DNA from: Paraburkholderia ferrariae NBRC 106233
GTDB taxonomy: Bacteria > Pseudomonadota > Gammaproteobacteria > Burkholderiales > Burkholderiaceae
Direction: 5' to 3'
Length of the DNA stretch: 64,000 bases
NCBI RefSeq assembly: GCF_000685035.1
Contig: NZ_BAYB01000015.1
Location: 62,001-126,000, forward strand
Both the position numbers and the translations under genes were made by a program. Below the pieces are notes generated by a model that made no database searches, had not been told where the DNA came from, and saw only the letters and a list, made by a program, of their open reading frames with translations. This document shows, in pieces, positions 43,790 through 52,050 of the stretch; the first letter of the stretch is position 1; each line of letters opens with the position of its first letter.

Positions 43790-44754
43790 TGGCCCGCACA
43801 CTGCCTGATTCGATCGATTGGGAGGCGTATGCCAGCGATGAGGACGACGGCCGCGCGGACGTGCGTCCCGCCAGTGAGTTTGTCGAGGATCTGGTCTCGC
43901 ACTTGCACAGCCCGAAGGAAGCCGCACCCGGAACCGCATCGCCCTGGCTCAGCGTGGGCGACACGCTTCGCTTTCGCGAGGGCGAAGTGACGCTCTGGGG
44001 CGGCATAAACGGCCACGGCAAGTCCGCCGTCCTCGGCGAGGTGATGCTGCACGCCATGACTGCGGGCGACCGCGTGTGCATCGCGTCGATGGAGATGCGC
44101 CCGATCGCGACTATGGAGCGCCTCGCGCGTCAGGCCGCAGCCAACGAGAAGCCGGCCCCGGATTTCATCCGCGGGTTCGGCCGCTGGACGAACGAGCGGT
44201 TGTGGCTGTACGCCCACGTTGGCACGGTCGAGCGCACCCGCATGCTCGCTGTCGCCCGGTACTGCCGCAAGGAGCTCGGCGTGCACCACGTCGTGATCGA
44301 CAGCCTGCTCAAGTGCGGCATCGCCCCGGACGACTACGCGGGCCAGAAAGCCTTCGTTGATGCGCTGTGTTCGCTCGCGCGCGACACCGGCGTGCACATT
44401 CACCTCGTGCACCACGCACGCAAGGGCGAGAAAGAGGCCAACGTGCCCGACAAGTTCGACATGAAGGGCGCGGGCGAGATTGCTGACCTGGTCGACAACA
44501 TGCTGATCGTCCACCGCAATAAATCGAAGGAAGAGCTGCTGCGCAAGGAGACGCTGACCGCTGAAAAGCGCGAGGAGGTCGAGCTGCAGGCCGACACCGC
44601 GCTCATTTGCGTGAAGCAGCGCCACCACACGTGGGAAGGGCGCATACGGCTCTGGTTCGACGCGGCCAGCCTGCAGTTTCGCGATGTGCGTAGCGGCGGC
44701 GCGCGGCATCTGGATCTGAGCTCGGGCACGTGGAACCAGCAATGGCAGCGATGA
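43789..44754 (+). CDS. DnaB/RecA-fold replicative helicase of phage type
   Basis: 321 residues. Walker A GGINGHGKSA (K78, S79), a CIASMEMRPIATMER segment typical of DnaB-like helicases, and Walker B VVID (about 168-171). A later VHHARKGEKE motif is also DnaB-like. There is no N-terminal primase-interaction domain, so this is the short phage form. Overlaps neighbours on both sides by 1-4 bases. It would unwind DNA at the element's own origin. Confidence 0.85.
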   Translation: MARTLPDSIDWEAYASDEDDGRADVRPASEFVEDLVSHLHSPKEAAPGTASPWLSVGDTLRFREGEVTLWGGINGHGKSAVLGEVMLHAMTAGDRVCIASMEMRPIATMERLARQAAANEKPAPDFIRGFGRWTNERLWLYAHVGTVERTRMLAVARYCRKELGVHHVVIDSLLKCGIAPDDYAGQKAFVDALCSLARDTGVHIHLVHHARKGEKEANVPDKFDMKGAGEIADLVDNMLIVHRNKSKEELLRKETLTAEKREEVELQADTALICVKQRHHTWEGRIRLWFDAASLQFRDVRSGGARHLDLSSGTWNQQWQR

Positions 44755-44867
44755 ATCGCTTTTCATCGCTCCAGAAGCATGCACTCGACATCGCGCGCGT
44801 TGCCGCACCCGCGGCGGAGCGCTCACCGTGGTGCTCGGTGAGGCGAGCGATTTTCAAGGAGGTAGAC

Positions 44868-45458
44868 ATGGCAACGAAGAAGCATCGCAATGCTGGCCGG
44901 TGCTCGGCTAGATCCAGGCAGGAAGGGAATGCGGCCCACGCGGCGGCCGAACCAATGGCAGTTGGCGACGCAGTGCCGCGCGGCGGAAGCGGTGACCCTC
45001 ACAGCGTCCAGGCTCAGATCCCGATGAGGGAGTCGTTTGGTGCTCATAGCGGTGGGCGCAAAGCGGTCGAGCGGCTTCAGGTCGCCATGTCGGCCATGCC
45101 CCAGATCGAGCTACCGACGCAGCATTATTTTTCAGGTGACGTCTACGGCCGCTCTGTGTCACAGCCTGCAGGTGTGCTCGTCGTGGGAAAGGTGCACCGC
45201 AAAGAGCACTTCTACATCGTGTGCTGCGGCACTGTGCGCATCACACAGGGCGACGGGCCCGCGCATGAGGTGACTGGTCCCGCGGTGCTCGTCTCGAAGC
45301 CCGGCACAAAGCGCGCCATATTTGCCGTGACCGATGTGACTTACATGACCGTGCATCGGACCGAGAAAACCGACCTCGACGAGATTGAGGCTGAACTGGT
45401 CGAGCCGGACGGGCTGTCGCTTTTCGACGCGCGCAACAAGCTGAAGGCATTGCCATGA
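44868..45458 (+). CDS. Phage protein with cupin-like C-terminal domain
   Basis: 196 residues from the ATG with AAGGAGG 5 bases upstream. The C-terminal 110 residues have a beta-rich cupin-like pattern (HYFSGDVYGRS, HFYIVCCGTVRITQG, GPAVLVSKPGTKRAIF). The frame is open back to an ATG at 44751 that overlaps the helicase stop (ATGA), giving 235 residues; the strong internal ribosome-binding site favours the shorter form, but both may be made. Function unknown. Confidence 0.68.
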   Translation: MATKKHRNAGRCSARSRQEGNAAHAAAEPMAVGDAVPRGGSGDPHSVQAQIPMRESFGAHSGGRKAVERLQVAMSAMPQIELPTQHYFSGDVYGRSVSQPAGVLVVGKVHRKEHFYIVCCGTVRITQGDGPAHEVTGPAVLVSKPGTKRAIFAVTDVTYMTVHRTEKTDLDEIEAELVEPDGLSLFDARNKLKALP

Positions 45459-46177
45459 GTTTCATCGAGGCACTAGCGAGGGGAAATATGTCTACGATAA
45501 CGACCGTTGCGATTGGTGCTGACCAGATCGACTATTCCCGATTCCGCGTTGAATTCGGGCTTACGCAGCAGATGATGGATGCACTTCTCACGCGCAAGAC
45601 GGATCAGGTGGCGATGCCGGCACCGTTTGCCGACCGAGTGGAGCTCCGTGCGTCGCTTTTGCACGGGCAGGGTCTTTACGCGAAACGTGCTTTCAGGCGC
45701 GGCGAACTCGTTGTGCCAGCGCGCATTGATCGCAACCGGACCCCTGCGGGCCGATACACCAATCACTCGATCCGGCCGAACATCGCCGGCATTCGCACCG
45801 GTGCTGCGCCGGACAGCGACATCGACATGTATGCGATCCGGGACATCGCGGCGGATGAGGAACTGCTGCTCGATTACCGGCAGGCCGGCAGCGTCAACGG
45901 AATTAATATGCCTTGCGACAGGCGTGCGGCCGAGGAGACCGTTCGACAGCGGCTATCGCTGCATGCCGATTCCCAATGGCTCGCCGATGCGCTGAAGCCA
46001 TGTCTGGACGCTGTGTGGTCGATCTGCGGTTATTTTCCGGTCGAATTCGTTGACTGGTGGCTCGCGGCTACTCAGCGCGGCTGCGTGCCAGACGCTGATG
46101 GGTTCGTTTCGGACATTGCTCGTTTGCGCGCGGACCTCGCGCCGGTTCTGGAGGGATTGCGCTATGCCGCACGGTAA
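45455..46177 (+). CDS. SET-domain protein (putative protein-lysine methyltransferase) encoded by a phage-type operon
   Basis: 240 residues. A SET domain is visible at residues 64-145: GQGLYAKRAFRRGE (GxGxY motif, G71-Y75), RYTNHSIRPN (NHS motif, 101-109) and DEELLLDYR (134-142, catalytic-tyrosine region). These are the cofactor and catalytic motifs of SET methyltransferases, which transfer methyl from SAM to protein lysine. The C-terminal 90 residues are helical and unassigned. The start is the ATG overlapping the previous stop (ATGA); an ATG at 45488 with GAGGGG upstream is also plausible. Target unknown. Confidence 0.8.
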   Translation: MSFIEALARGNMSTITTVAIGADQIDYSRFRVEFGLTQQMMDALLTRKTDQVAMPAPFADRVELRASLLHGQGLYAKRAFRRGELVVPARIDRNRTPAGRYTNHSIRPNIAGIRTGAAPDSDIDMYAIRDIAADEELLLDYRQAGSVNGINMPCDRRAAEETVRQRLSLHADSQWLADALKPCLDAVWSICGYFPVEFVDWWLAATQRGCVPDADGFVSDIARLRADLAPVLEGLRYAAR

Positions 46178-46466
46178 AGTTCAGCGCCTTGCGCCTCCCG
46201 GCGCTGATGAAGGCGAGCAATTGCCAGCGCCGATCGAGCAGAGCGAATCAGCCGCAGACGTTCCTGTCCAACCGTCCGCCGATTGGCGCAAAGGCGCGCT
46301 TCTCAACGTGCGCAACTGTGGCGACGCCTACGTCATCACGCGATGGCCGGAGGAATACTCGCCCGAGCGTGAGGATCGGTGCATCAAGTTCACCAACCTC
46401 GGGCTGTGTCAGGACTTTGTGTCGGATTGGTATTCCCGCAAATCGCATGATCCGAGGGCAAGATAA
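46164..46466 (+). CDS. Hypothetical phage protein
   Basis: 100 residues. Acidic N-terminus, then CGDAYVITRWPEEYSPERED and a Trp/Tyr-containing end. It overlaps the SET gene by 14 bases; GGAGGG lies 8-9 bases before the ATG. No family recognised. Confidence 0.6.
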   Translation: MPHGKVQRLAPPGADEGEQLPAPIEQSESAADVPVQPSADWRKGALLNVRNCGDAYVITRWPEEYSPEREDRCIKFTNLGLCQDFVSDWYSRKSHDPRAR

Positions 46467-46468
46467 AA

Positions 46469-46759
46469 ATGCCGTCCTCCGTAAAACAAACCGCGAAAAA
46501 ACGTGTCGTCGGGGACGGCACGCCCGGCCCCGGCCGCAAGAAAGGCGTGCCGAACAAGATGACCGTCGAGGTGAAAGAGATGATCCGGCAAGCGCTCGAT
46601 GAGGCTGGCGGTGTCGCCTATCTCGTGGAGCGCGCGCAAGATCCTCGCACCGCTTCTGCGTTCCTTTCGCTGGTGGGCAAGGTGTTACCGCTGACCATCA
46701 AAGGTGACCCGAACGCGCCTGTGCAACTCGTCCTGAATGGCTCCGACGTGCATGGTTGA
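46469..46759 (+). CDS. Phage protein resembling pre-terminase small proteins
   Basis: 96 residues. The start is Lys/Gly-rich (GPGRKKGVPNKMT), then helical (VKEMIRQALDEAGGVAYLVERA) and ends in PLTIKGDPNAPVQL. Proteins with the GRKKGVPNK... KGD layout usually sit just before the terminase genes in prophages. No terminase follows here, consistent with deletion of the packaging and structural modules. Confidence 0.66.
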   Translation: MPSSVKQTAKKRVVGDGTPGPGRKKGVPNKMTVEVKEMIRQALDEAGGVAYLVERAQDPRTASAFLSLVGKVLPLTIKGDPNAPVQLVLNGSDVHG

Positions 46760-46852
46760 ATTCGCGATCAGGCTTATGGCCAACGCGCACCCAATTCGTT
46801 GTTGCCCTGAGCAGACGTTACTCCTCCCAAAATATCCTGATATGAGGCTGCT

Positions 46853-47113
46853 GTGAGCAAACAAACGTATTCGCTGGAAACCGACCCGATGCCGCTCGTG
46901 TCGGCCGTACTCGTTGCAATCTCCCGCGCATTGCCCGATGAGCAAAGGCGCCGAATTGCCTCTGAACTACGGCAGTATGCCGAGCGTGTAAATGAAGATG
47001 CCGAAAGCGAGGGCGAACAACGATTCGCGCTCAGCGTCGCATCTCTTGCTGCGCTCGCAGAGGATGGCCCTAGCGCAGCCTCCGACATCCTTCGCGCGGG
47101 ACAGCCGCGCTGA
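46853..47113 (+). CDS. Hypothetical protein
   Basis: 86 residues from a GTG start with only a weak ribosome-binding site. Helical and acidic (AISRALPDEQRRRIASEL...). No family recognised. It is the first gene after a 93-base gap that ends the overlapping operon. Confidence 0.5.
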   Translation: MSKQTYSLETDPMPLVSAVLVAISRALPDEQRRRIASELRQYAERVNEDAESEGEQRFALSVASLAALAEDGPSAASDILRAGQPR

Positions 47114-47183
47114 TTGGCGCACCACAGCGAACCGCGGGAGGCCCGGTGAAAGTCGCATTTCTTCGCGGACGGAGGGACTTCCA

Positions 47184-47462
47184 GTGAATGCTCCGGTCCG
47201 TTGCGTCTCCTCGGCTGGTGCACCGGGTCAGCGCGCCCGCGCCCTCGCCGAGCGTGTCTACGTGAAGCTGCAGATCCTCGGCACGCGGCAAGTGCGTCTA
47301 CATCGAGGAATGCTGCTTACGTACCCCTATCCGGTGCGTAACGGGTACGGCGTGCGCGGGGTGCTTGTGGGCGTCTATACCATCAACACGCGCTTGGAGT
47401 GGATCGAAGAGGATCTTTCGGCGCTGCTGGGCGATAGCGGCTGCATGATCTTGCGAAGGTGA
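47184..47462 (+). CDS. Hypothetical protein
   Basis: 92 residues from a GTG with GGAGGG 7 bases upstream. Beta-rich (YVKLQILGTRQVRLHRGM, YPYPVRNGYGVRGVLVGVY). No family recognised. A terminator overlaps its stop. Confidence 0.58.
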   Translation: MNAPVRCVSSAGAPGQRARALAERVYVKLQILGTRQVRLHRGMLLTYPYPVRNGYGVRGVLVGVYTINTRLEWIEEDLSALLGDSGCMILRR

Positions 47463-47489
47463 GCCGGGGAGCCCCGAGCTCGCCTTTTT
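47457..47489 (+). terminator. Intrinsic terminator
   Basis: AGGTGAGC (47457-47464) pairs with GCTCGCCT (47478-47485, one T-G pair), with an inner CGGGG/CCCCG stem, followed by TTTTT. Confidence 0.8.
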
Positions 47490-47516
47490 CCTCAGCCGAG
47501 CATCCGGATACAGCCT

Positions 47517-47713
47517 ATCAACACGACCTTTCTACTTCACGCACCTCACACCGGACAAGCTCAACCGCAAGATCAGCCTGGGCGAGATCAAGCTTCCGCT
47601 CGTGCGCATCGAGGGCTCGCAAAAGACCGCGAAAGGTGTGCACGTGGAGGATCTGGCGAAGTACATCGACGAGCGCCGCGGCGGTCAAGGAGTGCGAGCA
47701 GTTTTGCGGCTGA
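47517..47713 (+). pseudogene. Broken pyocin-activator PrtN gene
   Basis: The start INTTF recalls the PrtN N-terminus (MNTTFLL), with ATC in place of the start codon. It jumps in another frame to YFTHLTPDKLNRKIS, LPLVRIEGSQKTAKGVHVED and YIDERR, and in a third frame to AAVKECEQFCG and a stop. About 15-18 residues after NTTF are missing. PrtN is a transcription activator of bacteriocin or prophage genes. At least two frame disruptions make it non-functional unless they are sequencing errors. Confidence 0.75.
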
Positions 47714-48679
47714 GACTGGCACCCAAGGGAGCGCTGATGGCTCTCCGACGCCATTCTGTCGCCGCGCGGAGGCGTCATCGCACCGCCATAGTCTCGATTC
47801 GCTAGCGCTCCGTGTTGCGCGATCGCTACGGTGGTGTCGCGCGCTGCGACGAGCGCATCACTTTGCGAAAACGGCAGCCGGCCCAAGGCCATCGCGAAAA
47901 TTCGAATGCGTCACTCTGCGATCGAGCGCGTCACGCCCGACTCGACGGAGCCCCGCGCTTGCGCCAGCAACGAAATTGCTTGCACAGGTTGCATTCGTCG
48001 GAATAACCTGTCGCTGCAAAACCCCGCCTCGGTACGAGGCATCGACGAAATCAGCTGGGATATCTCCAGCCATGAAGTGGAAGCCCGCTCTGCGGGCGCG
48101 GTGGTTCGCTCCATCGCCATTAATTTTCAAGTTGGGCCCGACACCCAAAATCCGTCCATAGCTTTCTGGTGGACGATGCAACTGCTTCGTCGCTCGACGA
48201 GGCGTCCCGCTCGTCTTTCGCCTTCCGCGAAAGGCGGGTAGTGAAATCTCCGTTCGCCGCTTCTGCGGCACATCAATCCGTGACGTGCGCTCCCCAGCGC
48301 CTGCGCCGGGCCTCGTTGCGTCTGTCGTCTTCGTCCGTGTGACGAGCGGTGGCGCGCGTGGCCGCGGCGTTTGCAACTTCGTGCCGGCTCGCCTGGCACC
48401 TATCGATTCGCGCGGTCAGGGCATTGGCGCCCCCTGATCGATCGCCCAGCCAAATTCACGGAACGAACGGGGAGAAGCGTCCACCTGCTGCGACTGTCGC
48501 CTATGGCGAGGTCGTGCAGGCTGCGTCGGCTTGCTGGCGCAGCACGCTCCCGAACTCACCGGCACAGGCTCGTGCCCCCGTTCGTTGTCTCCCTTGCGCG
48601 TAGCGCGCAGGCATCCCGTGGCCCATCGAGGGAGACAACCTGGGGTCGAGCCTCAACGCTGGATTGACGGGGTACACGC
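47714..48679. other. Gene-free or degenerate segment with a long inverted repeat
   Basis: No supported gene. Open frames exist on both strands over about 47830-48240, but none has a good start or a family. An 11-bp perfect inverted repeat, GTTGTCTCCCT (48584-48594) and AGGGAGACAAC (48629-48639), encloses a GCGCGTAGCGCGC palindrome just upstream of the integrase gene at 48680. Confidence 0.5.
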
Positions 48680-49594
48680 ATGTCTCACAAATCGCTGGCG
48701 GCCGACCTGTGCCGCGCTGCGCGCTCGGCGCGCGGAAAACAGGCACACCACACCCGCAAGGGGCGTGAGCAATCGCTCGCGCGCTTTGCCATCTTCACCT
48801 GGGAGGAGGGATTTCAGGTCCACACGGCGAGGCAGCTCAAGGAGAAGCACGTCGAAGCGTGGGCGGCAGGTATGCTGGCGCGCGGCCGCACCAAGCGCAC
48901 GATCGCCAATAACATGGCGCACATCCGGACTGCGCTGGAAGGCATCAAGCGCCGGCCCTTTGCGGACAAGATGAGCAACGCCGCCCTGGGTGCTGGCGGA
49001 GCGAGTCGCGCGGGCACCAAGCGGCCGATGGCGCGCGAGGTGTTCGAGGCTCACCACGCAATCGTCGCCGCGCTCGATCCGGGTGTCGCGATGGTGCTGG
49101 AGCTGCAGGCCGAGTTCGGCCTGCGTGCCGAGGAGGGCGTGCGCGCGGTAAAGTCGCTCGCTGACTGGCATCGGGCGCTCGTGAACCAGGTAGCGGATGG
49201 GTTCGTGACCATCATCCACGGGACCAAGGGCGGCAAGACACGTCGCAGCCCGCCGCTTGACCGCCTGCGCGCCGCCGAGCTCGTGGCACGGGCAATTGAA
49301 CTGAGCCGGCACTCCGGCGGCAAGCTGGTGCGCAAGCCCGATCTGAAACGGGCGATGGACCGCTACCACTATGTCGTGCGCAAGGCCGGAATGACCGGCG
49401 AGAACGCGCCGCACAGCCTTCGGTACGCGTACACGGTCAAGCATCTGCAGCGCATGAAGGCGGCGGGCGTATCGCGGCGCGAGGCTGCTGCTGGTGTGTC
49501 GACGTGGCTCGGCCACGGTGATGGGCGCGGCACGTGGGTGGAGCGGGTGTATGGGCGTGCGGAGCTGGCCGCGACGGAGGTGCGTAATGCGTAA
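48680..49594 (+). CDS. Tyrosine recombinase (integrase-domain protein)
   Basis: 304 residues. N-terminal SAM-like DNA-binding domain (residues 25-95), then the catalytic domain with R149 (FGLRAEEG), H245-R248 (HSLRY), H279 (LGHG) and Y291 (VERVYG). All catalytic residues are present, so it may be active. It differs from the P4-type integrase at 50.6 kb. Its stop overlaps a small AlpA-like gene, which looks like its own directionality factor. Confidence 0.85.
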   Translation: MSHKSLAADLCRAARSARGKQAHHTRKGREQSLARFAIFTWEEGFQVHTARQLKEKHVEAWAAGMLARGRTKRTIANNMAHIRTALEGIKRRPFADKMSNAALGAGGASRAGTKRPMAREVFEAHHAIVAALDPGVAMVLELQAEFGLRAEEGVRAVKSLADWHRALVNQVADGFVTIIHGTKGGKTRRSPPLDRLRAAELVARAIELSRHSGGKLVRKPDLKRAMDRYHYVVRKAGMTGENAPHSLRYAYTVKHLQRMKAAGVSRREAAAGVSTWLGHGDGRGTWVERVYGRAELAATEVRNA

Positions 49595-49817
49595 GCACGC
49601 CGATACATTGCCGCTCGTCGGCCTTTCGCGATGGCACCAGATTGAGCCGTTCGTGGGGGTGTCGCGCGAGACGTGGCGCAAGCGCTGTCTGGAAGGCCGC
49701 GCGCCGCAGCCGATTCAACTGACATTGCGATGCACGGTCTGGCGCAATGAGGAGCTTCACCTTTATCTCCGGAATCCACTGGGCTACCGTGTGCCAAAAT
49801 CAGATACTGGCGACTGA
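49587..49817 (+). CDS. AlpA-like HTH protein coupled to an integrase
   Basis: 76 residues. A compact HTH (LSRWHQIEPFVGVSRETWRK ... VWRNEELHLYL) related to the AlpA-like protein at 41942. GGAGG lies 6 bases before the ATG and the gene overlaps the integrase by 8 bases. Likely an excisionase or regulator of that integrase. Confidence 0.8.
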   Translation: MRKHADTLPLVGLSRWHQIEPFVGVSRETWRKRCLEGRAPQPIQLTLRCTVWRNEELHLYLRNPLGYRVPKSDTGD

Positions 49818-49905
49818 TGGCGGGCCACTTTGGCCATACGGCGCCGCGAGATCGAGAGTGCTCGCGGCGCAAAATCCCACTCGCCTTTCGCGATCGAGGG
49901 AAGAA

Positions 49906-50637
49906 ATGGATGTTCCGACTTATGGGGGTATCGTCGAACAGTTCGGATTGGGTTATCTGGCGTCAGGAGCCGATCTACACGTCGTGAACGGAGATCTTGC
50001 CCTAACGGCTCACGGCGATCTTCAGCTTGGCGACAGCAGATTCGCCGCCATGCATAGATTCGTGCAGCAATGGCGATTCACTGTGCCTACGCTACACACC
50101 CTCTTTGTCCAGGGGCGGGCCGCCAGCGAGCGATATGCGAACGGTGCAATGGATCGAGATATTGTCGCTTCCTTCGGCCTTTCAGACGACGTCAGCATTG
50201 CGGCCGTGCATTCAATGAGCGATGCGCTTGGCGCGGAGGAGACGAACGCTCAGGTGTTTGCTGGCTCGATTGTCGTCATCCTGAACAATATGCTGCAGAG
50301 GCTGCGCGTGGAGGTGAAGGCACCGAGCGAGGCATGGGCAAACGCCGGGCCAGTGGTCAAAGGGCAGTGCGTGGGGCCTATCGTGTGTGCCGCGGCGGCA
50401 AACTTTCGGCACTACGACGAATGGCTCCGTTCTCGAACGCCGACCCCGCAGCAGCTCGTCTCGATGGCCGCGTTGGCTCACGTCCTGGAGGTTGAGAAGC
50501 CGGAACTTGGTCGCAAGCACGCGTTCGGACGAAATGTCTGCCCGGAGGTTGTGGCAGCGCTTAGTGACGATTCTTTCGATGTCCTCGGAGGCCGTGTATT
50601 TCAGTATGCCGACGCACTTGCCTCGTGGAATCGTTGA
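49906..50637 (+). CDS. Cargo protein of unknown function
   Basis: 243 residues from the ATG with GAGGGAAG upstream. The N-terminal 70 residues are beta-rich (GADLHVVNGDLALTAHGDLQLGD); the rest is helical. No signal peptide, membrane segment or catalytic motif recognised. It lies between the two integrase systems, 4 bases from the stop of the converging one, a typical place for cargo or defence genes. GC is lower than in the core. Confidence 0.65.
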   Translation: MDVPTYGGIVEQFGLGYLASGADLHVVNGDLALTAHGDLQLGDSRFAAMHRFVQQWRFTVPTLHTLFVQGRAASERYANGAMDRDIVASFGLSDDVSIAAVHSMSDALGAEETNAQVFAGSIVVILNNMLQRLRVEVKAPSEAWANAGPVVKGQCVGPIVCAAAANFRHYDEWLRSRTPTPQQLVSMAALAHVLEVEKPELGRKHAFGRNVCPEVVAALSDDSFDVLGGRVFQYADALASWNR

Positions 50638-50641
50638 GGCG

Positions 50642-51886
50642 TTATGAGCGCGCTCCTGCGTTGAGCTGGATGACCTGAGCTCCCGTCTTGAGCTGATCGA
50701 GGTAGTCGGCCCATTTCTGCATCATCTCGCGGCGCTGCGCCAGATGGGCGGTGCGGTTGTAAGCACGCCCGAGCGGATCTTTCACTGCGTGCGCGAGCTG
50801 CGCCTCAATGATCGCCGTTGGCACGCCGAGGACCTCGTCGAGGATCGTGCGCGCCGTCGCCCGAAAGCCGTGGCCGGTCATGGTGTTGCCGTCATAGCCG
50901 AGCCTGCGCAGGGCAGCGTTCACCGTGTTGTCGGACATTGGGCGATTCTTCGTCCGGACGCTCGGGAACAGGAAGCGGCCATTGCCCGTGAGCGCGTACA
51001 GCTCACGCAGAATTGCGACGGCCTGCGCGGGCAGCGGGACGATATGCGCGCCACCGGCCGCCTTGCCTTGCTTTGTGCGCTTCATCCGGTCACTCGGGAT
51101 TTCCCACGTAGCGGCGTCGAGGTCGAACTCGGTCCACTCGGCAGCGCGCAGTTCGCCGGGGCGCTGGAAGAGCAGCGGAGCAAGGCGCAGTGCACAGTTC
51201 ACGGGGAGAGTGCCCTGATAGCCGTCGATCGCGCGCAGCAACTCAGCCACCTGTTTCGGGTCGGTAATGGACGCCATATGCTCAACCTGCACAGGAGGGA
51301 GAGCGCCGCGAAGGTCCGCAGTTACGTCGCGCTGGGCGCGCCCGGTTGCCACGGCATAGCGGCACGCCTGGCCGATATTGGCATGAAGCCGGTGGGCGGT
51401 TTCAAGCGCGCCACGCTTCTCGACCCGGCGCAGCACGTCGAGCACGTCGGGCGGGGCAAGGTCGGCAACGGGCTTGCTGCCGATCCACGGGAAGGCGTCA
51501 ACCTCCAGGCGGCGCAGGATGCGAGCCCCGTGGCCATCCGACCATGTGGGCGCGTACTTGGCGTGCCATTCGTGCGCGATCGCTTCGAACGAGTTCTCGG
51601 CATTGAGACGCTGGGTGCGCTTCTCGGCCTTCTTTGTCTCGCTCGGATCGATGCCGGCGGCCAGCTTGTCGCGCGCTTCGTCGCGCCGCTTGCGGGCTTC
51701 GACCAGCGTCACGGAAGGGTAGATGCCGAGGGCGAGGCTTTTCTCTTTACCGCCGAAGCGGTACTTGAGCACCCATCGCTTGCCGCCCGCCGGCGTGACC
51801 AGCAGGTGCAGACCGCCCCCATCGAACAGCTTCTGCTGTTTCTCCGCTGGCTTGGCATTGCGGATCGCCAAATCGGTCAGGGCCAT
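50642..51886 (-). CDS. P4-type tyrosine integrase of the island
   Basis: 414 residues, the full length of P4-type integrases. N-terminal DUF4102-like arm-binding domain (LTDLAIRNAKPAEKQQKLFDGGG), core-binding domain, and the catalytic domain with R242 (FQRPGELR), H339-R342 (HGFRA), H366 (LAHAV) and Y376 (GRAYNRT). All catalytic residues are intact. It reads away from ssrA, whose 3' end lies about 200 bases from its start, the standard geometry for an integrase that inserts into a tRNA or tmRNA 3' end. The ATG at MALTDLAIRN is chosen; upstream frame runs into ssrA. Confidence 0.93.
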   Translation of the reverse strand: MALTDLAIRNAKPAEKQQKLFDGGGLHLLVTPAGGKRWVLKYRFGGKEKSLALGIYPSVTLVEARKRRDEARDKLAAGIDPSETKKAEKRTQRLNAENSFEAIAHEWHAKYAPTWSDGHGARILRRLEVDAFPWIGSKPVADLAPPDVLDVLRRVEKRGALETAHRLHANIGQACRYAVATGRAQRDVTADLRGALPPVQVEHMASITDPKQVAELLRAIDGYQGTLPVNCALRLAPLLFQRPGELRAAEWTEFDLDAATWEIPSDRMKRTKQGKAAGGAHIVPLPAQAVAILRELYALTGNGRFLFPSVRTKNRPMSDNTVNAALRRLGYDGNTMTGHGFRATARTILDEVLGVPTAIIEAQLAHAVKDPLGRAYNRTAHLAQRREMMQKWADYLDQLKTGAQVIQLNAGARS

Positions 51887-51913
51887 ATGCTTTCTCGTTC
51901 GGGGTTGCCGCTG

Positions 51914-51982
51914 CGGGGTGTTGGGGGTTGTCGATCGGAGGAATTGCGGAAGACCCCCAAGACAACCCCCGTCCGGGGGTTG
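51914..51982. repeat. GGGGGTTGT repeats upstream of the integrase
   Basis: The block includes a palindrome CAACCCCCGTCCGGGGGTTG (51963-51982), another GGGGGTTGT copy near 51922, and an inverted half CCCCCAAGACAACCCCC. Related AACAACCCCC copies occur at 36204-36225 beside the second integrase remnant. Possible arm-type integrase sites or operator. Confidence 0.55.
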
Positions 51983-52020
51983 TTGCTGCTGGGAGTGGTT
52001 GGTGAAAGATTGCAACAAAA

Positions 52021-52050
52021 AACCCCGCGAGGCAAGGCCGGGCGGGGTTT
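52021..52050 (-). terminator. Terminator between ssrA and the integrase
   Basis: AACCCCGC (52021-52028) pairs with GCGGGGTT (52042-52049). On the minus strand it is followed by a T run, so it ends the tmRNA transcript before the integrase. Confidence 0.8.

Noticed and set aside
48584..48639. Possible integron attC site
   Set aside because: The arms begin with GTTG but do not give the RYYYAAC / GTTRRRY pattern of attC sites, and no integron integrase is present.
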